Assembly: GCA_036873755.1 (NCBI GenBank)
Contig: JAVTVY010025149.1
Location: forward strand, 45,267-109,266
DNA: 64,000 bases
Source: Hanleya hanleyi
Lineage: Eukaryota; Mollusca; Polyplacophora; Lepidopleurida; Hanleyidae
Reading direction: 5' to 3'
The notes beneath the pieces are model-generated. The model saw only the letters and a list, made by a program, of their open reading frames with translations. It ran no database searches and had not been told where the DNA came from. The translations under genes and the position numbers were made by a program. The stretch's first letter is position 1. The number at the start of each line of letters is the position of its first letter. This document shows, piece after piece, positions 49,738-59,263 of the stretch.

Positions 49738-52297
49738 ACAAGCGTCTAGTTTGTCATTCAATGTCCCGCCGTCGCACATTAAAGAATTTCCGCGTACATA
49801 ATCCAAAGTCCTAATTCATATAATTGTATTAGCATCAAATTAAAAGAATAAATTATAGTATACATAAAACTAGGCTAGTTGTTTGACTAGGCGGTTTTCA
49901 ATGATGCCGGCAAGACATCATGTTTCAAAAATCCTTATCGATGATCTGTATTCTTAATCCGTACGATTTTCTATGTAAAGTTAGTTATTTGGAGTATTAT
50001 GTATCTCAGTCACGCTTTGATTGCGACTGATCATATATAGCGATCATCCACAGCGAGAAGATCGTCTATATAGCGTTTGGTGAATGAGAAGAAACAGGAT
50101 AGTAAAAAATAATTTTCTTGCAAATTTCTTGAAATTTCTTAGATTTTCTTGAATTTCTTAAATAAGAAAAATACATTATTCCCTCTGTGATACAATGTTT
50201 AGAAAGTTCCGAATATGTACGGGGCTTTGGGGGATAGTTTCTGGCAGTTATTGGGCATTTCCAAAGTTTATAAATCTGTTTCAATTTTTGTCTTGTCAGT
50301 AAGATATGAATTTTTTCTCAAACGAGAAAAAATAAGAAAAATCTTCCAATTTCTTGAAATGGGAGACTGACAAGAATTATTTTCTTACAATTTCTTAAAA
50401 TTTTGAGAAAATTTAAGATAATAATTCTTGTCAGTCTCCCATTTCAAGAAATTGGAAGGTTTTTCTTATTTTTTCTCGTTTGAGAAAAAAATTATATCTT
50501 ACTGACAAGACAAAAATTGAAACAGATTCATAAACTTTGGAAATGCGCAATAACTGCCAGAAACTATCCCCCAAAACGTCATAATAATTATTGTTCGGAA
50601 CTTTCTAAACATTGTATCACAGAGGGAATAATGTATTTTTCTTATTCAAGAAATTCAAGAAAATCTAAGAAATTTCAAGAAATTTGCAAGAAAATTATTT
50701 TTTACTGTGATTTGAAAATATCTGATTTTGAAAGCTCTGCATATAGTCGTATTCATAAGAGAACAGACATAAGTCAGCCAAAAGGGTGCACAATTAGTAT
50801 ACATTGGAATACCAATATGCTGTTGATATATTGTATTACCAAATTTCACATAGATATTAATAATGAGAAATTCAAGCAACTCTTTAAAGAAAGAAACACT
50901 CAGTGAATGATATCCTTTGTATGTAGTAGAGCTAAATATTGCTTTATTACTTCTGAAATAAATATGTCAGCGAACAGTTTTCTTGAACAGCGTTGCCATC
51001 AATGAACTAAGACGACCATGCGGACCTGATTATGCGTTGTAGTATAGAGAGTCGAGAAATCCCATGTGGAAACATATCTATAGGGTATTTGCCGTTTCGC
51101 GTCAAGTTCTTCTTTAAGACATTTTGAGTTTTTCAATGTCCAATGCCAGAGTTCTTAGAAATAGTGGCACAATACCTTGCTTTATCAAAATGCTTTTAAC
51201 TCCTGAAGGACCCTCGTCAAAGATTTATAAGAAGCTTGGTGATGCAGCTTCTAGAACCAGCAATGAGTCTGGCTCTGAAAGGTAATTTATGCAGTTTGGG
51301 AGTCCAGTACACTTCGTTATGGGTGGTTGGAAGACAAATACCTCTTTCCGTGAACAAGTTTCTGTGGTTGTTAAATAAATCTTCCAGAGTGAACGCTGTT
51401 TGGGAGTATGTCGACGTATTCGGCGATGGTGTTCTTATATTCAATTCCTTAACCAGCACCTGGTAATATTCACGTATGAATATTATATTATTTGGCGCTT
51501 TGTCTGCTCGGACTATGACGAGATTTACTATAACTTCTTGCGAAGTGAGTTGTAGTAGTTGTTTTGCTTGATGCTTGGTTTTGCTCAACGACCTTGTTCT
51601 TGGTGAGTTTCAGCCAGTCAGCGAGTATGTTGGTTCAACTATTTCCCGCCTACACCACACAATAACATACTCTCCCGATGCAGTCAGGACTATCTTCTGG
51701 TCGGCTTTCAGGTTAATTTTTCTCGGACCTCTGTTTTTAGGTCTTCATCACTCATTATATCAAGATAACCAGTCATCAAATGCCTGCATGATGTAAAGAT
51801 AAGGTTTGACGATTCACAATCACAACTATATATCCTCCAGACGTGTACAATTTCCAGTCAAACTCCTTGCCAGCATTAGAGTAATTGAATATTTTGGTGG
51901 CTATAGATTTAGTATACTTATATAAAATGCAAGGGGCTTCTGTGAAATTAAAATAGTTTTGTACAGTACTGCGTACCTCTGGATTATTCAGGATTCGTGG
52001 TAAATTGATAATGTCCAGTCCTTTATCCAAGTAGTTGAGTTTCAAGAAAAGCCGTTCTGTGGATGTTTCGATTATGTTCACTGGAGGATACAATCGAAAA
52101 ATATAATACAAAAATACAATACAATCTCGACAAACTTTAGTAATTGTGTGTGGTATAATATTTCCTGAAGACACAGATCGTTGTATATTTCTGGCTATTA
52201 GATTTAAAACTATCAGTGGTGAGGCATACGGGACTGTACATGTCAAACTAGTTGTTGTTCTCTTTATCAATATGTATAGCATTACGGGTGAATCCAT
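49738..52297 (-). pseudogene. Penelope-like element copy interrupted by a palindrome
   Basis: On the complement: 52,297-51,776 holds the N-terminal RT blocks (NYFNFTEAPCILYKYTKSI, then IFNYSNA); 51,588-51,217 holds VIVRADKAPNNIIFI and YWTPKLHKLPFRARLIAGS, diagnostic for Penelope-like RTs; 50,879-50,720 holds the motif B block with an NCAP core. A 606-bp palindrome then intervenes. From about 50,095 to 50,050 FTKRYIDDLLAV resumes, with the catalytic Asp pair of the RT. The 3' tail follows at once (50,040-49,738), so the C-terminal coding end is deleted. No GIY-YIG endonuclease motif was seen. It is dead, but several blocks are still legible. Confidence 0.8.
50101..50706. repeat. 606-bp near-perfect palindrome (foldback)
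   Basis: The left arm (50,101 to about 50,401) and right arm (about 50,405-50,706) are complementary almost throughout, with only a few substitutions and small indels. The centre is near 50,403, in ttaaaattttgagaaaattt. Both outer ends are the complement pair agtaaaaaataattttcttgc and its partner. The arms are A+T-rich and full of ttcttgaaat-like motifs. No target duplication is obvious at the ends. It separates RT motif B from the YIDD box of the host Penelope-like copy. Confidence 0.9.
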
Positions 52298-53144
52298 CCT
52301 TAATTCTGTTTGAGAAAATAGCCGTGTTCAACATGTTGAAAGAGAGAATATATATCCATTGTCGGTGAATTTGCATGAATGTACAGATGGCGCTATGCGA
52401 CCAAGGCGGCGATGTTCGAACTACGTAAAATACAGTCACCATTTCGTAGTAAAAAACAACATAACAAGAGTGACGAGAAAAGCTTTACTATCAAGCTCAA
52501 ATAAACATCACCTTCAGACCAACGTACACATAGAGTATAAATTTCTGGTATAAATAATGCACCGCTGTGCTCTGGAGAATGATACCATAATGATTATTAG
52601 TCTCTACGCCAATTAACTAGTATAAAACTGGATGTGCCTCGTTTTGGATATGTTGTTGAGAATTACAACTGAGTTTATTGTTGCCGACGGCAGAGAGTGG
52701 TTTGGGGCTCCGGATGACCCACATTCGCATTGTATCTATCTAGTTTGCCTGTTTGTAACCTTAAGGTTCATGTTTTCTAACTGAATGTACGCCATCACTC
52801 TGCTTTGTTGAGCGCATAGTCATTACGACCCAGTTATTTATCTTCAATTAGAAACACCGACAGAAAAATCACTAAGCGTAAAATTATATAAGAAGACCCG
52901 TCAACGGACAATGTGGCTTCTATGAGCCATACGAAGGAGAAGATTGGACTGAACCCATACGAAATCCTCATAAATACCCATCATTAATAGCCATTTGACT
53001 ATTTCTTGTCCACTGACATCTACTGGATATCCCTACATATATCGGTTATAAAATACGCCATGTTTCCGATCAGCAAGTAGAAACTAGCGAATGTAACTGG
53101 CTGGAGATGAGCTTAGCTCAGTTCATAAGAAGATATATCAGTAT
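52298..53144. other. Unassigned stretch
   Basis: May contain decayed 5' sequence of the Penelope-like copy; no motif seen. Confidence 0.35.
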
Positions 53145-53605
53145 TTTATGTACCTTAAGCTGTTTCAATCTTCATGGCATTCTGTAGATAATAACAAACT
53201 TCATCTGAGTAGCCAGAAACGTTTCGATCAAGCCATAATCAGGAGATGTAGATTCGGTCATACTCGATTAACTCAAGAACATTTACTAAAAAAGGAACCA
53301 GTCCCAAGGTGCATTCCATGCCAAGTAGATCTCACAGTGAAACATATTCTGATCGACTGTGGATTTTACGATTGTAAGAGATTTTATTTTATCAAGCAGA
53401 CACCTTAGAAGATTCTTTTAGTCGGGTAAAAGAAGACTGTATTTTGGGTTATTTGAAAGAACTCGGCCTGTTGCATAAGTTTGAATGTATGTACATGTTT
53501 TTGGTGTGTTGTGTTTTTGTTGAAATACTTAGAATTTTGTTTGATTTTAGCTATATTGCTGAACGCGACGTTATACTTTAATTTTCTCTCTCTCTCTTTC
53601 TCTTA
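53145..53605 (+). mobile_element. 3' fragment of the RNase H-type LINE
   Basis: The frame at 53,148-53,408 shows SSQKRFDQAIIRRCRFGHTRL, then CIPCQVDLTVKHILIDC, the C-terminal zinc-binding region also seen at 24,240-24,400. It ends with the same ctgaacgcgacgtta block and TC microsatellite as 24,626-24,672, which marks the true LINE 3' end. Confidence 0.75.
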
Positions 53606-53904
53606 TAAAACACACTTTCACGCCCTAAAAATGCTAAACGCCATGCCAAATCGTTAGACCTGTGTCAGAAACGAAGTGACGAAGGATTAATCTATTTTTG
53701 TTGTTGTGGTACATTATATGAGTTGGAATATAGGTATTACTTAAAGTAATTTGGTGAAAGAAGAATTTCACAAACAGGCATGTATGTGCTCTCTATTCAC
53801 GTGGTATAGACACAATCTTCCCAATTCCCTTGGTACTTTTTGACCACTTATTAGATTTGATCAGTGATTGCTCAGTCACTACACTGTAAAAATTGGCGAC
53901 ATGT

Positions 53905-54295
53905 TTAACGTCTCAAAATGAAACATGATTTTGTCCCAACTTTTGGGACATGTGAGTACATACATATTTCATTTGGAAACGGCTTCATGTTTCAATTTGA
54001 AACACGTGTCATCCTCATATGTGTTAATCATGTCTCAATATGGACATGTCGTCGTCAAACATGTGTCCGTTTGAAACATGTGACACACTGCAGAGTGAAA
54101 CATGTGTTGTATGCACATCTGTCAATCTGAAACATGTTACGGCCGACTACATGTTTCAAAATGAAACGTCTAAGCCCAAACATGACTTTGTCCCAACTTT
54201 TGAGACATGTCGCAACCGAAACGTGTCCGAACATGTCTCAAACTTGGAAGTGATTCAGAATAGTCTATCTCCCATTACATGTTTCATCAGATCGC
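53905..54295. repeat. Cluster of CATGTTTC/GAAACATG motifs
   Basis: About ten copies of gaaacatg or its complement lie within 390 bp, several as paired inverted motifs (catgtttcaatttgaaacacg near 53,987; acatgtttcaaaatgaaac near 54,150). A 30-bp block containing tttgtcccaacttttg flanked by acatg recurs at about 53,924 and 54,181. It could be a short element with subterminal repeats, or a binding-site cluster. No coding role is evident. Confidence 0.6.
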
Positions 54296-55854
54296 CAGAT
54301 CGCCTGTAAAGGAAACAGAAATACACGAATCGTTTATTAAATTCAGCTTGCATCAGTTTTTATTCTCTTATCTTCGATGGAAGTCCAACTCGGGTGTAAA
54401 CCAACAATAACGATAGGCTACAGACAGGAACATATACAATAGACAAGCTTGCTCCTCAGGTTAACAATGAATGTGATCATTCCAGACAGATATATGTTCG
54501 ATACATCATAATTCCTGATGTGAACCCATTTATCATGGCGTGCAGATTGTTCATGACAATAATGTGCTCATCTTTTGGTGAACTAGATCACAGATTTACA
54601 CCAAATCATGGTACATTTACATTCAGATATTAACCCAAATAATAATTTACTCAAGTTGCCACATCGGTCTGTTGACATGACACAGCCTAATCCAGCCCAC
54701 AGGCATGACAGGAAGCAGCTCTCAACAGGGGGTACTAAATTGCATACAGATATTGACCATACTTGCTGACTTAGATACATGAATGTCTGTAACTTGAAAA
54801 TCATTCATTCATCTGCTCGCGGTAAATATCTCCGAATCATTGAAATTCCATTCCGTTTCGGGAAATGGAATACGGATCGCAGATGATTAATAAGATAACG
54901 GAGTCCTGGACTCGTCTCGAGTTGTCGCAACAGTGGTCACAGTCAGGGAGGAAGGAGGAAAATTGTTTTACACACAAACAATATTCAATATTTTCATAAA
55001 GATAAAACATAATCTCTCCTCCTGGTTTCATCTTCGCATATCCAAGTCGAACACCACACGTGTTGCCTTGGCTGAACATATAAACACAATATCTGATCAG
55101 AATATGAGTTTGATGATGTCATAGCTCTATAAATATTCCGTGATCCACATTAGGAGGAGTGCATCTTATGACCTCTTTAAAATTCAATTTTGATTGACTA
55201 TTCGAAAGAAATTAACATCAATACAACCACCACTTGCCATATTTGGAAATGTCACAGGCTGACATCAAAGAAAATCCTCGCTGCACTATGTTGGCAAGCT
55301 CCTATGTTGATTGGCTATATGACATCACGTGCGTTTCTTAGTTTTTACCAATTCACTCTATTCAATAGGTCAAGGTAAATGACGAAACATTAGTGTAGTA
55401 TTCAACTTGAAATGTGAAGATGCCTGCATGGTTTGGTGTCATTTGGTGTCAGTGGCCGAATCGTATATAGAGCAATCGTATTGTCCAGAAAATATTCTGA
55501 TGCGCTACACACATTTAAAATACTGGATGTAGATCTGGTCACACAAAGAACACAGTTGTTGTTTCTTCCAACGCGAGCCCTCAATGATGCCCCATCAATG
55601 TCACTCATTTTTTATAGCGACACATGCTTTGTATTTTTTTGGTATGAATCATTGGCAAATTTAAAGTGGCGACCAGAAATGTGGTGTTTTACCGTTTTCT
55701 TCGAGTTTTTTGTTTTTTTGTTTTGATAAAAGAGTGCATGAGCTATTTTATTTCACATCAGATAATTCTTCCCTAATGTACTATGTAGTTTACTTCGGAG
55801 AACCTGGCACAAATAAACAAAATGTTCAAGGATAGTAGAATATAATTTGACAGT
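54296..55854. other. Unassigned A+T-rich stretch left of the Polinton
   Basis: No gene, array or known repeat recognised. It forms the host-like flank of the Polinton, and composition changes visibly at about 55,855. Confidence 0.45.
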
Positions 55855-55860
55855 TCGAGC

Positions 55861-56460
55861 ACAGGGAAGCCGGGAAGCCGATGACGTCATATGTGGGTCG
55901 AGGTGACGTCATGAATAGGTCGAAGTCGCGCGGTGTTCGTCTATTTATAGTGTCACAAACATAGTCCAAGGGGTTGTAGGTCAACGTCTGTTCACCGGAC
56001 CGCGACAATAGCCCGAGGTGTTTGCGGTGTTTCATGTCCGCTCAGTGGGCCGTATAATTAAACACAAATTAATTAAAAAATATAAAAACAAATTAAAAAA
56101 CAATTTAAAAAAGTAGGTCAATATACGAGGACAGTTCTGGGACAAAAAACAAATTAAAAGCAATTAAAAACAGGGAAGCCGGGAAGCCGTTGAAGTAGAT
56201 CGGTGGAGCGTTTCTAATGAAAGCAGGCGGCGTTCCATATCTGTTCAGCGGACCATGACTAATGAAAGCGGTGTCGACTATATACGGAGCGGGAATAGCC
56301 CGAGAACATAATGGGAATAATCATGTATTTATAGTCAGTCGAGGGATCATCTTTGGAACTAGGTTAGTAGGTCGAGTTGTCGAGGACACCTGTACCCGAG
56401 AACACGTGTGATTGATCACTTTTCGCAGTGCCTATTGAACTATACGAAAATATATTATAA
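55861..56460 (+). promoter_or_regulatory. Two diverged leader/promoter modules upstream of the virion gene cluster
   Basis: The 19-mer cagggaagccgggaagccg occurs at 55,862-55,880 and about 56,170-56,188. After each copy comes a related string: a TATTTATA box (55,942-55,949 and 56,326-56,333), a gttca(c/g)cggacc block and an atagcccgag block. The first module also has two perfect TGACGTCA palindromes (55,882-55,889 and 55,904-55,911), which match CREB/ATF sites. An A+T-rich tract with attaaaa runs (56,055-56,165) separates the modules. A further TATA-like tatattataaatat sits just before the first ORF. Promoter function is inferred. Confidence 0.5.
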
Positions 56461-56462
56461 AT

Positions 56463-56912
56463 ATGCGTTTAAAACCTTTCCGTTCATTCCCAAGTCGAAC
56501 ATCGAGCGGTATGGATCAATACCAGAGAAAGCTCGTAATACTTAAAGTTCTTTCTATAGGGGCTATATTGCTCCTAATTATACCACTGATCGTATTGTCC
56601 ACGAAACGAACACCGTGTCCTTCTTGCGCGTACCACACCGGCAAAGATACACCGCGTGTTTTCACGGATAATATAACCATCATTCCTAACAGAACACTAT
56701 GTACAGCGATGCAGCAAGTTATCATTGACAGTCGTTTGCGGGCTACCGTATGTATATACGCGAAGTTGTTGAGGGTCGATCTGCGCTATTTTATCAACGA
56801 CAAAGCCACTATAAAGGGTGTGGTCTTGAACTACATGCAGTGGACGCTACTCAAAGCTCGAACCCGTCTCATCGATACAGCTATACATAACCTGCTGGAA
56901 AAGAAAATCTAA
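56463..56912 (+). CDS. Polinton membrane protein with PC4-like C-terminal region
   Basis: The first gene of the cluster encodes 149 residues (an alternative start is Met17). A strong hydrophobic helix spans about residues 24-46 and is preceded by basic residues, so it is probably a type II or signal-anchor protein. A Cys-x2-Cys pair follows at 52-55, and there are two N-glycosylation-type sites (NIT 70, NRT 76). The C-terminal part (about 98-143) shows spacing reminiscent of the PC4/p15 coactivator fold: RVDLRYF, KGVVLNY, then a Trp at 127 and an amphipathic helix. The PC4 link is by pattern only. The stop is 2 nt from the next start. Function is unknown; a virion membrane or DNA-binding role is possible. 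Confidence 0.65.
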   Translation: MRLKPFRSFPSRTSSGMDQYQRKLVILKVLSIGAILLLIIPLIVLSTKRTPCPSCAYHTGKDTPRVFTDNITIIPNRTLCTAMQQVIIDSRLRATVCIYAKLLRVDLRYFINDKATIKGVVLNYMQWTLLKARTRLIDTAIHNLLEKKI

Positions 56913-56914
56913 GC

Positions 56915-57151
56915 ATGGATTGGAATGAAATGGTGAACGTCATCACATCTCTGCACGCTTACAAAACTGTCACCGATATCATGTTTGAAGACGGCGTAGT
57001 AAATAGAGGGCGTCTTCTACTACTACACATTTATACGCATTCCGTATGTCAGAATGTTCCGCAAACCCTGAAAGATGAAATTTGGGATTACTATATAACG
57101 CTATACCAACGTCTAAGGAGACAGTTGACTGCGAATCAGTCGAATGGATAA
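56915..57151 (+). CDS. Small helical Polinton protein of unknown function
   Basis: This ATG-led frame of 78 residues appears almost wholly helical, with a hydrophobic stretch GRLLLLHIYTHSVC (about residues 32-45) and a basic end. It starts 2 nt after the preceding stop and overlaps the next gene by 8 nt, so its position in the cluster argues that it is real. I do not recognise the family. The hydrophobic stretch is too short for a confident membrane segment. A small virion or regulatory protein is possible but not shown. Confidence 0.6.
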   Translation: MDWNEMVNVITSLHAYKTVTDIMFEDGVVNRGRLLLLHIYTHSVCQNVPQTLKDEIWDYYITLYQRLRRQLTANQSNG

Positions 57152-57566
57152 GTACATCGTCGTAAACAGCGAGGACTCTAAGACGCTTTTCCCCGAGAAT
57201 CGACCGTACAAATTTCGCGTCAGCTTGAATAAAAGCATCCACTTCGACGAGTCTTGGGTCGTAGCCTTAGCAGAAATATTCATCCAGAGACAACCGCAGG
57301 TTAAATCACGATCTCTTCTACGGCTGTGTTGTAATATATGCGGAGATTCCTTCGTAGGCGAGACGAAAGTACCTCTACTACGCTACGTCGAGGCCTCCGG
57401 ACTCCAGAAAAAACCGATATCTAGAATATACCCCACGCCGTATTACCTACCCATCAGTTTAAGCGACGTACGCTATCTAGAAATCGATATAACCGACGAA
57501 CAAGGTAAACCGGCGACATTTCTCACCGAATCCGTCATCGTAACGCTCCACGTGAAACAGCTATGA
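57144..57566 (+). CDS. Minor capsid protein (penton-like, single jelly roll)
   Basis: This 140-residue protein is the expected size for the Polinton minor capsid protein that forms the pentameric vertices. The N-terminal pattern FPENRPYKFRVSLNKSI, then W-VVALAEI (about residues 16-45), is the characteristic start of this family: the protein is anchored by a short leader, then enters the first jelly-roll strands. The middle and C-terminus alternate short beta-rich segments, ending YLEIDITDE and VIVTLHVKQL. Its start lies inside the end of the preceding gene, and its stop overlaps the start of the major capsid gene as ATGA. Adjacent placement with the major capsid gene supports the call. Confidence 0.75.
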   Translation: MDKYIVVNSEDSKTLFPENRPYKFRVSLNKSIHFDESWVVALAEIFIQRQPQVKSRSLLRLCCNICGDSFVGETKVPLLRYVEASGLQKKPISRIYPTPYYLPISLSDVRYLEIDITDEQGKPATFLTESVIVTLHVKQL

Positions 57567-59263
57567 CCGGGAGACCGTTGTACATCCCCGATGTGAATAA
57601 ATGGATCAGATTTTATCGCAACGAGGCAAAGTCTGTCCATCAACCCTCGACATATTTTAAGAAGCAGAAAGGTGGAAGACTCGGCGGTAAGACGGGTGAA
57701 TCCTACATTATTCCCGTCGACCCTCATTCTAAAAACGTCAGCGAGAAGAAATCCAAGACACCGACTATTCAGCTTACGGCCCCCTCTCAACAAGTGGTCG
57801 AACAAGCCAGGTCTGAAGTCTCGAGAGCGCGTCAACAGGAACCCATAAATAGGAAGCGTTCTCTTCCTACGTCAGTTCACCCGCAGATAAACGGAGAGCG
57901 CGGACCAAAAGATCGCATCTCTTCGAGTTATAGCATGGCACTCCTCACAGACAAAGGATTCACCGAAGGTCAACCTAGCGAATTATCGTTGTTCTCATTA
58001 CACCCTACGCAAACAGCGGTTGAAAGTCGCTATGTTATCGACGTTCGACCGTCTTCTCAAATCTCGGACGATGCACCCGTCGAATTCCTGATATCCGGTC
58101 AAGGCTCGGATTACGTCGACTTGAAGTCCTGCAGACTTTACGTTACGGCCAAAATAACTCACAGAGATGGCACCCCTTTGATCAAGGACGAAAAATGCGG
58201 CCCTATCAATTTACTCCTTCAAACTATGTGGTCTCAGATAGACGTCTCCATGCAGGATAAGCTTATGACGGTCATGGACAACAGTTACCCCTATAAAGCC
58301 TACATTCAAACGCTAATGAATTTCGGCGAAGACGCTAAAACCACGCAGCTAGTGCCCCAACTGTATGTAGCCGACGAGGGTATTAATTTGGATACCGGGG
58401 ATGCCGCATCAGGTCAAAATGCCGGATTTACGCAGAGAAGGAAATTCATCGCTGAGAGTAATGTATTCGAAATGGAAGGAAACTTCATGCAAGATGTTTT
58501 CAAACAACAGCGCTACTTGCTGAATAACGTGGACGTATACATCAAAATGTATCGCTCCACACCGCAGTTCACCATGATGTCAGGTGAGGAAAATTCGGCG
58601 TATAAACTGGTGATACAAGATATCAGCCTGAAAGTCGAGAAAGTTCGCGTAAACCCCGGCGTGATTTTGGGACATGCCAAGGCCTTGGAAAATACATCCG
58701 CCAAATATCCGTACGTGAGAACGGAGACCAAAATGGCTTCCTTAGCCACGGGACAGACCCTCTTCCGCTGGGATAATATGTTTTTATCCGTCTACCCCAG
58801 CAGACTGGTGATAGGATTCGTATCGTCCAAAGCCGTCGCCGGGGATTATAAAAAGAACCCCCTAAACTTTCAGCACTTCAAACTGGCCAATCTCTCGGTG
58901 AATATTGACGGCGTAACGACTCCGGGTCATTTCCTGAGAACGCGGTATAACACGGACTGGGAGAAGAGTTCATACACATCGGCTTACCTGAGTTTATTCG
59001 ACAGCATAGGACGTACCGGCGATAACTTCGGTAACTCTATAACCTGGTACGATTATCACAACGGCTCTACCCTCTACGCCTTCAACCTCGACCCCTCCTA
59101 CGCCGCAGAAGATCACCTTCAACTCCTGAGACAAGGCAACGTACGTCTGGAAGCGACCTTCGACGAACCATTACCGGAAAATGTGAGCTGTATCGCCTAT
59201 GCCGAATTCCCAGCGCTGTTCGAGGTGGATAAGTCTCGCAACATCATCTCCATTACACCATGA
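57563..59263 (+). CDS. Major capsid protein (double jelly roll) with N-terminal extension
   Basis: This 566-residue protein is the hexon-like major capsid protein. The core begins at about residue 141 (LFSLHPTQTAV) and shows the family blocks FLISGQGSDYVDL, GPINLLLQTMWSQIDVS, SYPYKAYIQTLMNFG, RYLLNNVDVYIKMYRS, AKYPYVRTETK and the C-terminal EDHLQLLRQGNVRLEATF and AYAEFPALFEVDK. Pseudohexameric capsomers are expected. The first 140 or so residues are a basic, low-complexity extension with two Gly-Gly-X sites (37-39 and 41-43) and a probable helix at 76-92; this may be a processed tail or a fused small protein. It overlaps its neighbours at both ends by ATGA, and the frame is undamaged. Confidence 0.9.
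   Translation: MTGRPLYIPDVNKWIRFYRNEAKSVHQPSTYFKKQKGGRLGGKTGESYIIPVDPHSKNVSEKKSKTPTIQLTAPSQQVVEQARSEVSRARQQEPINRKRSLPTSVHPQINGERGPKDRISSSYSMALLTDKGFTEGQPSELSLFSLHPTQTAVESRYVIDVRPSSQISDDAPVEFLISGQGSDYVDLKSCRLYVTAKITHRDGTPLIKDEKCGPINLLLQTMWSQIDVSMQDKLMTVMDNSYPYKAYIQTLMNFGEDAKTTQLVPQLYVADEGINLDTGDAASGQNAGFTQRRKFIAESNVFEMEGNFMQDVFKQQRYLLNNVDVYIKMYRSTPQFTMMSGEENSAYKLVIQDISLKVEKVRVNPGVILGHAKALENTSAKYPYVRTETKMASLATGQTLFRWDNMFLSVYPSRLVIGFVSSKAVAGDYKKNPLNFQHFKLANLSVNIDGVTTPGHFLRTRYNTDWEKSSYTSAYLSLFDSIGRTGDNFGNSITWYDYHNGSTLYAFNLDPSYAAEDHLQLLRQGNVRLEATFDEPLPENVSCIAYAEFPALFEVDKSRNIISITP

Noticed and set aside
54040..54309. 89-codon frame across the motif cluster
   Set aside because: The peptide simply reflects the repeated gaaacatg motif.
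55855..56170. Polinton terminal inverted repeat
   Set aside because: The opposite end is outside the window and the repeated 19-mer here is a direct, not inverted, repeat, so a TIR cannot be claimed.
57473..57835. 120-codon frame on the - strand of the capsid region
   Set aside because: It is a shadow of the two capsid genes in the opposite strand, without motifs.
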